DNA from: Lachnoclostridium sp.
GTDB taxonomy: Bacteria > Bacillota > Clostridia > Lachnospirales > Lachnospiraceae
Assembly (NCBI GenBank): GCA_021770065.1
Contig: JAETRR010000005.1
Coordinates: 1 to 64,000 of the forward strand
Reading direction: 5' to 3'
Length of the DNA stretch: 64,000 bases
In this document: one piece after another, positions 1 through 8,276 of the stretch
Layout: every line of letters starts with the position of its first letter
Position numbering within the stretch: position 1 is the stretch's first letter
Notes under the pieces: model-generated
Database searches by the model: none
Seen by the model: the letters and a program-made list of their open reading frames with translations, nothing else
What the model was told of the DNA's origin: nothing
Position numbers and translations under genes: made by a program

Positions 1-15
1 CAAACTCTCATGTTT
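1..15 (-). rRNA. rrs: 16S rRNA, first bases only (cut by window edge)
   Basis: Read on the minus strand, the first 18 bases end in ATGAGAGTTTG, the conserved start of bacterial 16S rRNA (the 27F priming site begins AGAGTTTGATC). A consensus promoter and a structured leader lie directly upstream, so this is the beginning of an rRNA operon running off the left edge. The exact mature 5' end is an estimate. Confidence 0.85.
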
Positions 16-227
16 AAGTGTTTGTCTGGTCAGAAACTACTGCTGGTAATTTCTTCCCGTTCTTACTGTTTTCAGGTCGCTTATCTCTAAGCTGTTCTTG
101 AATGATAACTGCTTTGATCCTTTCAGAACCAAAACCTTTATCCATGATTCTCTTTTAGAATTTTCAAGGTTTTCACACTGTTTAGTTATCAAGGTTCGCT
201 TGTGCTGTCTCTTGCGACAGCTTTTAT
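16..227 (-). other. rRNA operon leader (pre-16S 5' region)
   Basis: This transcribed leader lies between the rRNA promoter and the 16S start. Just after the expected start site it carries a hairpin, GCTGTC-GCAAGA-GACAGC (204-221). The following tract, TTGATAACTAAACAGTG then TGAAAACC, resembles leader and spacer sequence of clostridial rRNA operons. The short open frame across 37-237 has no ribosome binding site and is not taken as a gene. Confidence 0.7.
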
Positions 228-256
228 ATATTACCATGCCTTTTTTTGGTTGTCAA
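228..256 (-). promoter_or_regulatory. Consensus sigma-A promoter of the rRNA operon
   Basis: On the minus strand a perfect -35 TTGACA (251-256) is separated by exactly 17 bp from a -10 TAATAT (228-233). The upstream flank (257-300) is extremely T-rich on the plus strand, giving A-tracts on the transcribed side like an UP element. The strength fits an rRNA promoter. Confidence 0.92.
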
Positions 257-315
257 TACCTTTTTTTGTTTTTTTGACATTTTTTTAATTTTTTTTGCAT
301 TTTTATGGTTCCATG

Positions 316-1200
316 TTATGTCGTCCGTGCATACTCTCCTTCAAATACTGCCACTACCAGAAAACGATTCCTTGGCGCTCCCCCTATGCAGGTAGACATA
401 GTCAAAAGGCGGCTTCCGGGCGGCACCTCCATGTTTTCCCTTATGTGTCCGGGAGAATCTTTTACCTTCTCAATAAAGCCCGCGAAAGATTCCTCATCCT
501 CAAAATCATAAGCACCCGGAAGGTATGCATCGGAAAACCGTACTGCGGCAAATATCCGGTACAGCAGAGTCCGATCCGGCAGGTGAATATATACATAGGG
601 CTGCTCCTCAAAAAAAGCAGCATTTTCATAATCGTGAAGGCTTCCGAACATGGTGTCATTCTTCATATTATGACCATAAAGGATTGTCTGGGAAGCGGAA
701 AAATCCTTCGGATGTATATGCTCCGAATAAATGCTTCCCGGCAGACCGGATATATGATCTATGGTATGGTTCAGATAATATTCATCCCGAACAGGATGCT
801 GCAGAACCGGGTAGTCCACTTTTGTTTCCGGAATGAAAATCCAGGCATAGGCATCATGGTTCTGTTTTTTCAAAGCCGTAAAATCTACTGTATTTTCTAT
901 GCGAAGGGACGGATCCACCTCTTTTGTTTCTTCCGGCAGAGCTTTCTCCTCTTCTTCGGCCCGCGCCGCTGCTTCTGCCTTTGCCTTTTGTACTTTTGCC
1001 GTCATCGCCGCCTGTGAACCGGCTCCCTCCCGAAGCGTTCTGCCTTCTTCCTGCCGGAGCGCCTCAAACAGCATCTCCGCCCGGCCGCTCTTTACTCCAA
1101 AACAGGCCGCAGAAATCAGCGAGACCATAAGAACGATCCCAAAAATGATAAAAGCCCGGTTTCTGTTCTGCCTTCTTTTCTGTCTGATTCGTTCGTTCAT
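316..1200 (-). CDS. srtB: Class B sortase
   Basis: Predicted membrane-anchored cysteine transpeptidase that attaches proteins to the cell wall. The 294-residue product has a basic N-terminus, one membrane segment at about residues 16-36, an Ala/Glu-rich linker, then a sortase domain. The catalytic triad is visible: His177 in LYGHNM, Cys271 in MSTCIGG and Arg279 in PRNRFLVV. The domain's size and the STC motif point to class B rather than class A. The start follows a GGGGGTG ribosome binding site. No LPXTG- or NPQTN-like substrate gene lies beside it, so it probably acts on proteins encoded elsewhere. It sits just upstream of an rRNA promoter but is not part of that operon. Confidence 0.88.
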   Translation of the reverse strand: MNERIRQKRRQNRNRAFIIFGIVLMVSLISAACFGVKSGRAEMLFEALRQEEGRTLREGAGSQAAMTAKVQKAKAEAAARAEEEEKALPEETKEVDPSLRIENTVDFTALKKQNHDAYAWIFIPETKVDYPVLQHPVRDEYYLNHTIDHISGLPGSIYSEHIHPKDFSASQTILYGHNMKNDTMFGSLHDYENAAFFEEQPYVYIHLPDRTLLYRIFAAVRFSDAYLPGAYDFEDEESFAGFIEKVKDSPGHIRENMEVPPGSRLLTMSTCIGGAPRNRFLVVAVFEGEYARTT

Positions 1201-1251
1201 GGCACCCCCGCTGCTGTTGTTATCAGTTCAACAATGAAAGGCTTTCTGCTT

Positions 1252-3849
1252 CTATACGATCTGCTTCTGCTTCCTGAGCCTGCCCATGGCCTTGAGCATT
1301 TTCCGGATATCCACCGGCTTTGCCAGATGCTCATTCATTCCGGCATCCTTTGCCATTGCAATGTCTTCTTCAAATGCATTGGCCGACAGCGCTATAATGG
1401 GCACGGTCTCTGCATCCGGCCTCCTAAGCCCTCGAATCACACGGGTCGCCTCATATCCGCTCATAACCGGCATCATCAAATCCATAAGCACGCAGTCAAA
1501 GGTTCCGGGAGCGGATGCTGCAAAAGCCTCCACAGCAGCTTTTCCGTCGTTTGCGGTTACGACCTCCACGCCTGCCTCCCTAAGCATAAATTCTACGATC
1601 TCGCAGTTGATCTCATTATCCTCTACCAAAAGAACCTGCATCCCGGCAACATTGCCCTCCGCATTTCTTTCCCCGTCCGCAGGCTGTGCATTCCATGCCT
1701 CATCCACCTGAATGGGCAATGTAATCTGAAACATGCTCCCCTTGCCCACCTGGCTGTCCACCTCGATGCTCCCCTTCATCTGATCCACCAGTTTTTTCAC
1801 GGTAGCCATGCCAAGCCCGACGCCGTTATAGTTGGTTCTTGCATCCTGATGCTCCTGGGTAAACGGCTCAAAAATATGCTTCTTAAAGTCCTCTCCGATG
1901 CCGATTCCGGTATCTTTAATCTCAAACTGATAATATGCAGTTTTGTTGTGACAGGTATTCTCCCTTACTTTTACAAATACGGAACCCTGAGGCCGGTTAT
2001 ACTTGAGGGCATTGTCAATAACATTCAACAGAATCTGCTTTAAGTGCAGCGGATTCCCTATCAGTCTTTTGTGCTGCAGACAGACTTCCTCCAGCACCAG
2101 ACGGATTCCCATTTCCTCTGCCTCTGCGGACAGGATTGAGATGCAGTTTTCTAATATATCCTGAAGATCAAAGGATTCCTCCACCACCGCCAGGCTTCCG
2201 CTTTCCAGCTTGCTGACTTGCAGAACATCATTCACCAGGGACAGCAGATGTTCCGTTGACACGCGTATTTTCTTCCGGCACTCGCTCTGCCGCTTTGGAT
2301 CATCCTGGCTTTTTTCCATGATAGCCAGCATTCCCATAATCCCGTTGATGGGTGTCCGCAGGTCGTGGGACATATGGGAAAGGAATTCACTCTTTGCCGA
2401 GTTTGCCCGTCTGACTTTCTCCAGAAGCTCCATGATGGCCTGTTCCTGTTTTTTCCTGGTCATCATGGTATCCGTGATATCCTGATGATACCCGTTCAGA
2501 CAGTCGCCCGTCTTTTTAAATGTTTTGTCCGGCACACCGCCGCAGCGTACATAAATTTTCCCCAGTTCCGGATGATTCCAGGGGTAAATAACCTCGGAAC
2601 GCCCGGTTTCCAGTATTTCTCTTACTGCCTCCTGTACCATCTCCACATAGTCTGGTTCAATATTTTTATACCAGTGCTGATAGCACTCCTCCGGCCCGAT
2701 ATCATCCGATACTCCCAAAAGGATCCGCATGGTCCGATCCGTATACATCCTTGGCCGGCAGCCCTCCTCCAGCTCGATCGTCCAGATACCGGTTCTGGCA
2801 CCCTCCAGAATATCCTCCAGGCTTTGTCTTGCCTCCAGCTTGTATTTCTCTTCCTGCTCCACCACGGCATTAATGTCGCGCTGGGCAAAAATCGCACAGT
2901 TTTCCTCCTCTGTCTTTTCCGTGGCAGAAAAATGAATCTCCAGATGTTTCAGCCCATGGAAACTGTCTTTCACCTGGTACCGGACAGAGAATTTCTTCTT
3001 TTCTTTAAGCTGGGCAAGCACATAGTCTTTTTTGGTCATGGTACGGAGCCGTTCCTGATCCCGAGGAACGACATACCAGGAAATATACCGCTCCATAGCC
3101 GTCTGGTAGCCGTCCTTAAAATTGGCGGCCCAGTCCATATCAATCCACTCACTGTTCCGATATATCTCGCATTCACCTGTGTCGAAATTCACCTGATAGA
3201 TACCCAGATAGTCCACGCTGAGGGCGTGAAGGACATTATAGCTCCTCTTTTGAAGTTCACGGACTAAGTTGCGCCGTTTCAGCGAGGACACAATAAAATA
3301 AGCCGCAGTGTGGAGCATATTGGATGCATACTCCAACGACTTTACCGGCGGATTGTCCACACCGTAAAAACCGATAATATTTTTACCATCATATAAGGGA
3401 ACCACCACAAGAGACTGAATATTCTGCCGCTTTAAATTCTCATACTGAAGCGGGTCCGTCTCCCGGATGTCTTCTATACTTTCAATGACAATATGCCTGC
3501 CGTTGACGAACTTCCGGTACCAGCTTGCACATACATCCGGGGGAACATTTTGAAGATTGTCCTTTTCCGGCTCCACGCCGTCTGCTGCCCACTCATAAGT
3601 GTTGTCGTCCCCGCCGGACTCATTCTGTTCAAATATGTAGGTCCGTTCCCCGTTCAGCGCCTTCCCCAGGTGCTCCAGCAGCACCTCAAGCGACTGATCC
3701 GGTGTCTCTTCCATCAATGCAACCCGAAGCCCCTCATTGATGACAATCTCCAGATTCTGAACACTTTGTATGCCTTTATGCTGTTCACGGCCCTTGACGG
3801 CCGGCTCGTCTTCTCCGGTCCGTTCAAAAAAATCCTTTGAATAATCCAT
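1252..3849 (-). CDS. Hybrid sensor histidine kinase / response regulator
   Basis: Signal-transduction protein of 865 residues. An N-terminal GAF-type domain (about 40-190) is followed by two PAS-like regions (about 200-330 and 345-460), a dimerisation/phosphoacceptor domain with His495 in SHMSHDLRTP, an HATPase domain (DNALKYN, DTGIGIG, GVGLGMATVKKL) and a C-terminal receiver with Asp790 in VLMDLMMPVMSGYEA. No membrane segment is evident, so it probably senses a cytoplasmic signal. No DNA-binding output domain is present; phosphate likely passes to an Hpt protein elsewhere. The start follows GGAGGG. It is divergent from the bacteriohemerythrin gene, with its own promoter and a leader of about 155 nt. 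The sensed ligand cannot be read from the sequence. Confidence 0.88.
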   Translation of the reverse strand: MDYSKDFFERTGEDEPAVKGREQHKGIQSVQNLEIVINEGLRVALMEETPDQSLEVLLEHLGKALNGERTYIFEQNESGGDDNTYEWAADGVEPEKDNLQNVPPDVCASWYRKFVNGRHIVIESIEDIRETDPLQYENLKRQNIQSLVVVPLYDGKNIIGFYGVDNPPVKSLEYASNMLHTAAYFIVSSLKRRNLVRELQKRSYNVLHALSVDYLGIYQVNFDTGECEIYRNSEWIDMDWAANFKDGYQTAMERYISWYVVPRDQERLRTMTKKDYVLAQLKEKKKFSVRYQVKDSFHGLKHLEIHFSATEKTEEENCAIFAQRDINAVVEQEEKYKLEARQSLEDILEGARTGIWTIELEEGCRPRMYTDRTMRILLGVSDDIGPEECYQHWYKNIEPDYVEMVQEAVREILETGRSEVIYPWNHPELGKIYVRCGGVPDKTFKKTGDCLNGYHQDITDTMMTRKKQEQAIMELLEKVRRANSAKSEFLSHMSHDLRTPINGIMGMLAIMEKSQDDPKRQSECRKKIRVSTEHLLSLVNDVLQVSKLESGSLAVVEESFDLQDILENCISILSAEAEEMGIRLVLEEVCLQHKRLIGNPLHLKQILLNVIDNALKYNRPQGSVFVKVRENTCHNKTAYYQFEIKDTGIGIGEDFKKHIFEPFTQEHQDARTNYNGVGLGMATVKKLVDQMKGSIEVDSQVGKGSMFQITLPIQVDEAWNAQPADGERNAEGNVAGMQVLLVEDNEINCEIVEFMLREAGVEVVTANDGKAAVEAFAASAPGTFDCVLMDLMMPVMSGYEATRVIRGLRRPDAETVPIIALSANAFEEDIAMAKDAGMNEHLAKPVDIRKMLKAMGRLRKQKQIV

Positions 3850-4010
3850 ATACTACCCTCCATACAGGCCGCCAGCATAGCTGCTGCACATATATATTCT
3901 GACGCAAAAGTCTCTTTCTCTGAAAACCCTGTATCGGAATATTGGTACAGTTCTGCATTGCTTTTATATAGCCCAAACAGCTCTGCCGAAAAGACTGCTG
4001 TTCTTGTGTC

Positions 4011-4039
4011 ATAATACCATATGCCGCCAATCGCGTCAA
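4011..4039 (-). promoter_or_regulatory. Promoter of the hybrid kinase gene
   Basis: On the minus strand TTGACG (4034-4039) is followed after 17 bp by TATTAT (4011-4016), with a TGG extended -10 element. It faces the kinase gene, leaving a leader of about 155 nt. Confidence 0.75.
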
Positions 4040-4084
4040 TACAGAGCTTGCGACAGCCCCATCTTCTGAAGGCTAAAAATAAGA

Positions 4085-4113
4085 TAGTATTTTTTATACG
4101 GATATGCTATAAT
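4085..4113 (+). promoter_or_regulatory. Extended -10 promoter of the bacteriohemerythrin gene
   Basis: A perfect TATAAT (4108-4113) is preceded by TGC, an extended -10. The -35 position (TAGTAT, 4085-4090) is weak. The hemerythrin start codon is about 30 nt past the expected transcription start. Confidence 0.7.
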
Positions 4114-4150
4114 GGGAAATCATAAAAGCCAAGACAAAGGAGGATTTAAC

Positions 4151-4561
4151 GTGGTACATTATATGGAATTTACAGATGATCTGGTGACAGGAAATGCCTT
4201 GATCGACGGACAGCATAAGGAGCTGATCGGAAAGATCAACGATCTGCTGCGGACATGCGAGACGGGCGACGGCAAGGTAAAGGCCCTGAACACCCTTGAT
4301 TATCTGGAGGAGTACACCAATTATCATTTTACCCAGGAAGAAGCACTGCAGGAGGAGATCGGATATCCGGGCCTTAAGGAGCATCGGATCAAACACCAGG
4401 AGTTTGTGCAGAGCATAAAGGAACTGTACGAGATGCTGGAGGAGCAGGAAGGCCCGACAGATGCCTTTGTGCAGCAGGTGAATAAGAATGTGGTAGACTG
4501 GTTTGTCAATCACATCCAGGGCTTTGACCGTGCCGTGGCAGAGTATAAGAATCAGAAATAA
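4151..4561 (+). CDS. Bacteriohemerythrin
   Basis: Small non-heme diiron oxygen-binding protein of 136 residues, the usual family length. The iron-ligand pattern is present in order: His in DGQHKEL, His in YHFTQEE with its Glu, HRIKH, and His/Asp in VNHIQGFD. The GTG at 4151 is chosen because AAGGAGG lies 7 nt before it; an upstream ATG would overlap the -10 region and has no ribosome binding site. In anaerobes such proteins are thought to scavenge or sense oxygen. The divergent hybrid kinase could be functionally linked, but that is only inferred from position. Confidence 0.9.
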   Translation: MVHYMEFTDDLVTGNALIDGQHKELIGKINDLLRTCETGDGKVKALNTLDYLEEYTNYHFTQEEALQEEIGYPGLKEHRIKHQEFVQSIKELYEMLEEQEGPTDAFVQQVNKNVVDWFVNHIQGFDRAVAEYKNQK

Positions 4562-4589
4562 CAGAATAAGTCTTATATAAGATTTGAAG

Positions 4590-4640
4590 ATAAAAAATAA
4601 GGGCCGGCCAAACCCTCATTACGGTTTGATCAGCCCTTAT
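4590..4640 (-). terminator. Intrinsic terminator, usable from both sides
   Basis: A two-part stem, AAGGGC (4599-4604)/GCCCTT (4633-4638) and CAAACC/GGTTTG, lies between the convergent hemerythrin and GGGtGRT genes. Minus-strand reading is followed by TTATTTTTTA. Plus-strand reading has a weaker T-rich tail. Confidence 0.8.
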
Positions 4641-4651
4641 ATCATGCCTTT

Positions 4652-5662
4652 TTAGAATTTCCCGGCATCTGCCGCTTCCTGCACGGCCACAGCCACAGCT
4701 ACAGTCATACCAACCATCGGGTTGTTGCCCGCGCCGATGAGACCCATCATCTCTACATGAGCCGGTACGGAAGAGGAACCTGCAAACTGTGCGTCGGAAT
4801 GCATACGTCCAAGAGTATCGGTCATACCGTAGGAAGCCGGTCCTGCCGCCATGTTATCCGGATGAAGGGTACGGCCCGTACCTCCGCCGGATGCAACAGA
4901 GAAGTACTTCTTGCCTGCCTCCAGTCTCTCCTTCTTATAGGTACCTGCTACCGGATGCTGGAAACGTGTGGGATTGGTGGAGTTGCCGGTGATGGATACA
5001 TCCACGTTCTCTTTCCACATGATGGCAACGCCCTCCGGAACGCTGTTTGCGCCGTAGCAGTTCACCTTTGCACGAAGGCCCTCGGAATAAGCCTTGCGGA
5101 ATACTTCCTTAACTTCGTTGGTGTAAGGATCATACTCGGTCTCTACATATGTAAATCCATTGATTCTTGCGATAATCTGAGCGGCATCCTTTCCAAGGCC
5201 ATTCAGAATAACACGCAGCGGTTTCTGACGAACCTTGTTAGCTTTCTCTGCGATACCGATAGCGCCCTCTGCGGCTGCAAAGGACTCATGGCCTGCCAGG
5301 AATGCGAAGCACTCTGTCTCCTCCTCCAGAAGCATCTTGCCGAGGTTTCCATGTCCCAGACCTACCTTACGTGTGTCTGCAACGGAACCGGGGATACAGA
5401 AGGACTGAAGTCCCTCACCGATCGCTGCTGCTGCGTCTGCGGCCTTGCGGCAGCCCTTCTTGATTGCAATAGCGGCGCCTGCGATGTAAGCCCAGCATGC
5501 ATTCTCAAAGCAGATCGGTTGAATGCCCTTGATCTGATTGTATACATCAAGGCCGGCATCCTTGGTAATCTTCTCTGCCTCTTCCAGGGAAGCGATGCCG
5601 TAGCTGCCTAATACCTCATTGATTTTATCAATTCGTCTTTCATATGATTCAAATAATGCCAT
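4652..5662 (-). CDS. GGGtGRT family protein, function unknown
   Basis: 336-residue cytoplasmic protein carrying the signature ASGGGTGRTLHPDN near residues 257-272, which names the family (common in clostridia). Other conserved-looking stretches include SITGNSTNPTRFQHP and VEMMGLIGAGNNPMVGM. No catalytic motif of a characterised enzyme is recognised. The start follows GAGGAGG. It is encoded 18 bp downstream of an iron-sulfur scaffold-like gene on the same strand, and the two normally travel together, so a role linked to Fe-S or metal handling is plausible but unproven. An intrinsic terminator closes the pair. Confidence 0.85.
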   Translation of the reverse strand: MALFESYERRIDKINEVLGSYGIASLEEAEKITKDAGLDVYNQIKGIQPICFENACWAYIAGAAIAIKKGCRKAADAAAAIGEGLQSFCIPGSVADTRKVGLGHGNLGKMLLEEETECFAFLAGHESFAAAEGAIGIAEKANKVRQKPLRVILNGLGKDAAQIIARINGFTYVETEYDPYTNEVKEVFRKAYSEGLRAKVNCYGANSVPEGVAIMWKENVDVSITGNSTNPTRFQHPVAGTYKKERLEAGKKYFSVASGGGTGRTLHPDNMAAGPASYGMTDTLGRMHSDAQFAGSSSVPAHVEMMGLIGAGNNPMVGMTVAVAVAVQEAADAGKF

Positions 5663-5680
5663 CTTCGTCTACCTCCTCGC

Positions 5681-6415
5681 TTATTCCTGTCTCGGGTCGA
5701 TGATCTTCACTGCGTCATCCACACGACCGTACTGTCCCTGTGCCTTCTCCCAGGCTGTGTTGGCATCGTCACCCTTCTTGATGAAGTCGGTCATCTTGCC
5801 AAGGTTCACAAACTTGTAGCCAATGATCTGATCCTCTGCATCCAGAGCGATTCCGGTTACATAGCCCTCTGCCATCTCCAAGTAACGAGGTCCTTTTTTC
5901 AGAGTTCCATACATAGTTCCTACCTGGCTTCTAAGACCCTTTCCAAGATCCTCAAGGCCTGCGCCGATGGGAAGTCCGTCCTCGGAAAATGCAGACTGGG
6001 TTCTTCCATATACGATCTGCAGGAACAGCTCTCTCATAGCCGTATTGATTGCATCACAGACAAGGTCGGTATTCAGTGCCTCTAAAAGGGTTCTTCCGGG
6101 AAGAATCTCGGATGCCATAGCTGCGGAATGAGTCATTCCGGAGCAGCCCAGGGTCTCTACCAGTGCTTCCTGAATGATACCCTCTTTTACATTCAGAGTC
6201 AGCTTACAGGCACCCTGCTGAGGTGCACACCAGCCTACGCCGTGTGTCAAGCCGGAAATATCTTTGATCTCTTTTGCCTGTACCCACTTTGCTTCTTCCG
6301 GAATCGGAGCAGCGCCATGATTTACGCCCTGTGCTACCGGACACATTTTCTCAACTTCGTGTGAATATTGGCGAATGCCGCGAGGGTCAATCCCCCGCCC
6401 CTTGGGGCATATCAA
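5681..6415 (-). CDS. NifU-like iron-sulfur cluster assembly scaffold protein (start uncertain)
   Basis: Resembles the NifU/IscU-type scaffold family paired with GGGtGRT proteins. Conserved cysteines appear in KMCPVAQG, GVGWCAPQQGAC and TLGCSGMTHS. The N-terminus is odd. The family-like region begins near YSHEVEKMC, but the only ordinary start codon upstream in frame is TTG at 6415, and residues 1-13 would be translated from a palindromic repeat. The first in-frame ATG (6346) removes part of the conserved start. An ATT at 6376 sits where homologues, as I recall them, would begin. None of the three has a clear ribosome binding site. The body of the gene is confident; the start is not. Confidence 0.78.
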   Translation of the reverse strand: MICPKGRGIDPRGIRQYSHEVEKMCPVAQGVNHGAAPIPEEAKWVQAKEIKDISGLTHGVGWCAPQQGACKLTLNVKEGIIQEALVETLGCSGMTHSAAMASEILPGRTLLEALNTDLVCDAINTAMRELFLQIVYGRTQSAFSEDGLPIGAGLEDLGKGLRSQVGTMYGTLKKGPRYLEMAEGYVTGIALDAEDQIIGYKFVNLGKMTDFIKKGDDANTAWEKAQGQYGRVDDAVKIIDPRQE

Positions 6416-6450
6416 ATTTCATGTCCGCTGCTTGCGGCGGGGTTATTGAC
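6386..6450. repeat. Palindromic intergenic element abutting the NifU-like gene
   Basis: Imperfect inverted repeat with arms GTCAATCCCCCGCC (6386-6399) and GGCGGGGTTATTGAC (6436-6450). A smaller CCCC-AAG-GGG-type hairpin lies inside. It runs straight into the 5' end of the NifU-like reading frame. Confidence 0.65.
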
Positions 6451-6474
6451 TTCTAAACAGCATATGTCCAATCT

Positions 6475-7170
6475 TTAAGACGTGCTCCGCTTTTTTCTCT
6501 GTGCCGCAAAAATATTCTGCGTGATTGCCCTCTGATCCTCTTCGGTCAGCTCTAAAAACTGGCAGCCGTATTCAAAACAGGAATCCTCTCTCTCAATAAT
6601 ACGCAGCACCTGGCAGAGCATGGCGGATTCCGGCCTGTCCTCAAGCAGCCGGACTTTCAGCAGGAACTTATCACCTTTGTGGTACTGATACTCCGAACCG
6701 ATGCAGGCTCCTCCCACGCTGATATTCAAGAGCTTACACGGCTTTTCCCCGGCCCCCAGGCCGCTGAAGGTGGTGGCCGTCGCAGCCAGATCCGTAGTCA
6801 GGCGGAAAAAAGCCCTGGCATTTTCAATCCTGGTAACAACCAGATCCTCAACCTGCCAGATATGTTCCGGCAAAGGTGTGATATTTCCCTCCATATAAAC
6901 CGCTTTTTTCTCGTGGTCACTGTACCCGCGGATTTTAACAGACAGGGATTCGTCATCCTTCAAAGCCCTCGTCTCCGAATACTGATAAAGCTGCGCCCTG
7001 TTCCCCTGAAGTCCCTGAAGCTTTGCCACAAAGAGCAGACGCTCGTCAGGAGTTGTCACTTCCACCCTCATGCCGGAATATACGACAAGCTCCTTCTGGG
7101 TATTCCCTCCGTCCGTTTTCCCGGGAACCTCTTCCTTTGCCTTCCGGCCAAATAAATGAAACAAACTCAC
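6475..7170 (-). CDS. PilZ domain protein, YcgR-like c-di-GMP receptor
   Basis: 231-residue cytoplasmic protein with an N-terminal YcgR-like domain (about 20-110) and a C-terminal PilZ domain. The c-di-GMP binding signature is visible as RAFFR (RxxxR) followed by NISVGGACIG (the D/NxSxxG motif). GTG at 7170 is chosen because AAGGAGG precedes it by 7 nt; the upstream in-frame codons lie in the spacer. The adjacent upstream gene is a receiver-GGDEF diguanylate cyclase, so the pair likely forms a maker/receptor c-di-GMP circuit. No flagellar genes are nearby, so the output is not known. Confidence 0.86.
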   Translation of the reverse strand: MSLFHLFGRKAKEEVPGKTDGGNTQKELVVYSGMRVEVTTPDERLLFVAKLQGLQGNRAQLYQYSETRALKDDESLSVKIRGYSDHEKKAVYMEGNITPLPEHIWQVEDLVVTRIENARAFFRLTTDLAATATTFSGLGAGEKPCKLLNISVGGACIGSEYQYHKGDKFLLKVRLLEDRPESAMLCQVLRIIEREDSCFEYGCQFLELTEEDQRAITQNIFAAQRKKRSTS

Positions 7171-7200
7171 AATATGCCTCCTTGACACCACAGCCAATCA

Positions 7201-7232
7201 GCAGGACGGACATGACTGCATGTCCATCCTGC
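7201..7232. repeat. Perfectly paired 14-bp hairpin between cyclase and PilZ genes
   Basis: Arms 7201-7214 and 7219-7232 (GCAGGACGGACATG and its partner) pair fully in RNA if one G-U pair is counted, with a 4-nt loop. There is no T-run on either side, so it is more likely an mRNA stability or processing hairpin than a terminator. Confidence 0.6.
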
Positions 7233-7255
7233 GACGGCCTGTTCCATAATCTCTT

Positions 7256-8173
7256 TTATTTTTCTCTTAACTGCTCCATGCTTTCATTGGCCCACACCAC
7301 GCGGTTGCGCCCGAGCTTTTTAGCGTCATACAGCATAGCGTCCGCAACCTTCAAATGGAAATCATAAGAGCTGTCTACCCGGGGAATAACGGTAGTTCCG
7401 CCGATGCTTATCGTTACCCACTGTGACTGCGAAGGCGCATGGGGAATATGCAGATCTTCTACCGCCTGCCGGATTTTTTTCAAATATTCAAATGCTTTGC
7501 GTGAAGTATCCCCTATCAGAAAGGCTACAAATTCCTCGCCTCCGTAACGTGCCAGAAAATCCGTACTGCGCTTTAACCCGGAAGAGATTGTTTTTGCCAC
7601 GGCTGCAATCACCTTATCTCCGGCCGGATGCCCATAGGTATCATTGTAAGCTTTGAAATGATCAATATCAAACATGCAGATGGAAAAAGGTACCTGAAGC
7701 CTTACGGCTTCCTTCCATTTGACAATACTGTACTCATCATGCTGCCGCCGGTTCGGAATTCCGGTCAGCTGATCCGTTCTGGACTGGTATTCCACCTGCC
7801 GCCGGTAATTATACAGCTTTATATGAGTATTGACCCTGGCCTTAACAATCAGCGGATTAAAAGGCTTTGCAATGTAATCAACTGCACCCAGGATAAGGCC
7901 GCGCTGTTCATTCTGTACATCGGAAAGACTGGTAATCAATATGACCGGAACACTCTGGGTAATAATCTCCTCCTGCAGTTTTTTCAACAGCTCAAACCCG
8001 TCCATCCCCGGCATGATCACATCCAGCATAATCAGAGAAAAGCTTTCCGTACTTGCAAGCCTCAGACCGTCTTCCGCCTCCTGCGCAATGACAACGTCAT
8101 ATTCATCCTCCAGGATGGATTTCAGCTGTGCTGCCTGTAAGCAGCTGTCATCAACAATTAATATTTTTTCCAT
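7256..8173 (-). CDS. Response regulator diguanylate cyclase (REC-GGDEF)
   Basis: 305-residue protein that makes cyclic di-GMP. The receiver domain (1-120) has acidic residues D8/D9 and phosphoacceptor Asp51 in MLDVIMPGMDG. The GGDEF domain (about 135-300) carries the active-site loop RYGGEEF at 211-215 together with FDIDHFKAYND. The ATG at 8173 follows GGAGAACGG; a longer frame to 8227 has no ribosome binding site. The cognate kinase is not adjacent; the hybrid kinase 4 kb away is a candidate only by proximity. The PilZ gene downstream is the likely effector. Confidence 0.9.
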   Translation of the reverse strand: MEKILIVDDSCLQAAQLKSILEDEYDVVIAQEAEDGLRLASTESFSLIMLDVIMPGMDGFELLKKLQEEIITQSVPVILITSLSDVQNEQRGLILGAVDYIAKPFNPLIVKARVNTHIKLYNYRRQVEYQSRTDQLTGIPNRRQHDEYSIVKWKEAVRLQVPFSICMFDIDHFKAYNDTYGHPAGDKVIAAVAKTISSGLKRSTDFLARYGGEEFVAFLIGDTSRKAFEYLKKIRQAVEDLHIPHAPSQSQWVTISIGGTTVIPRVDSSYDFHLKVADAMLYDAKKLGRNRVVWANESMEQLREK

Positions 8174-8276
8174 AACCGTTCTCCTTACCCGGGCATAGTC
8201 TGTCCCCCAAAAAGGGATATTCATCAAGATATAACCGTAGTATATGAATGATGTATCAAATTGTGCATGGAACTCC

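Noticed and set aside
37-237. 66-codon open frame in the rRNA leader
   Set aside because: It lies wholly in the rRNA leader, with no ribosome binding site and a better explanation as untranslated RNA.
1234-2043. Plus-strand open frame of 269 codons
   Set aside because: It lies antisense to the hybrid kinase, whose GAF/HisKA/HATPase/REC motifs are clear; it has no ribosome binding site or recognisable domain.
2365-3267. Plus-strand open frame of 300 codons
   Set aside because: Antisense shadow of the same kinase gene.
4757-5611. Plus-strand open frame of 284 codons
   Set aside because: Antisense shadow of the GGGtGRT gene; its Cys-rich composition comes from the reverse of Ala/Gly codons.
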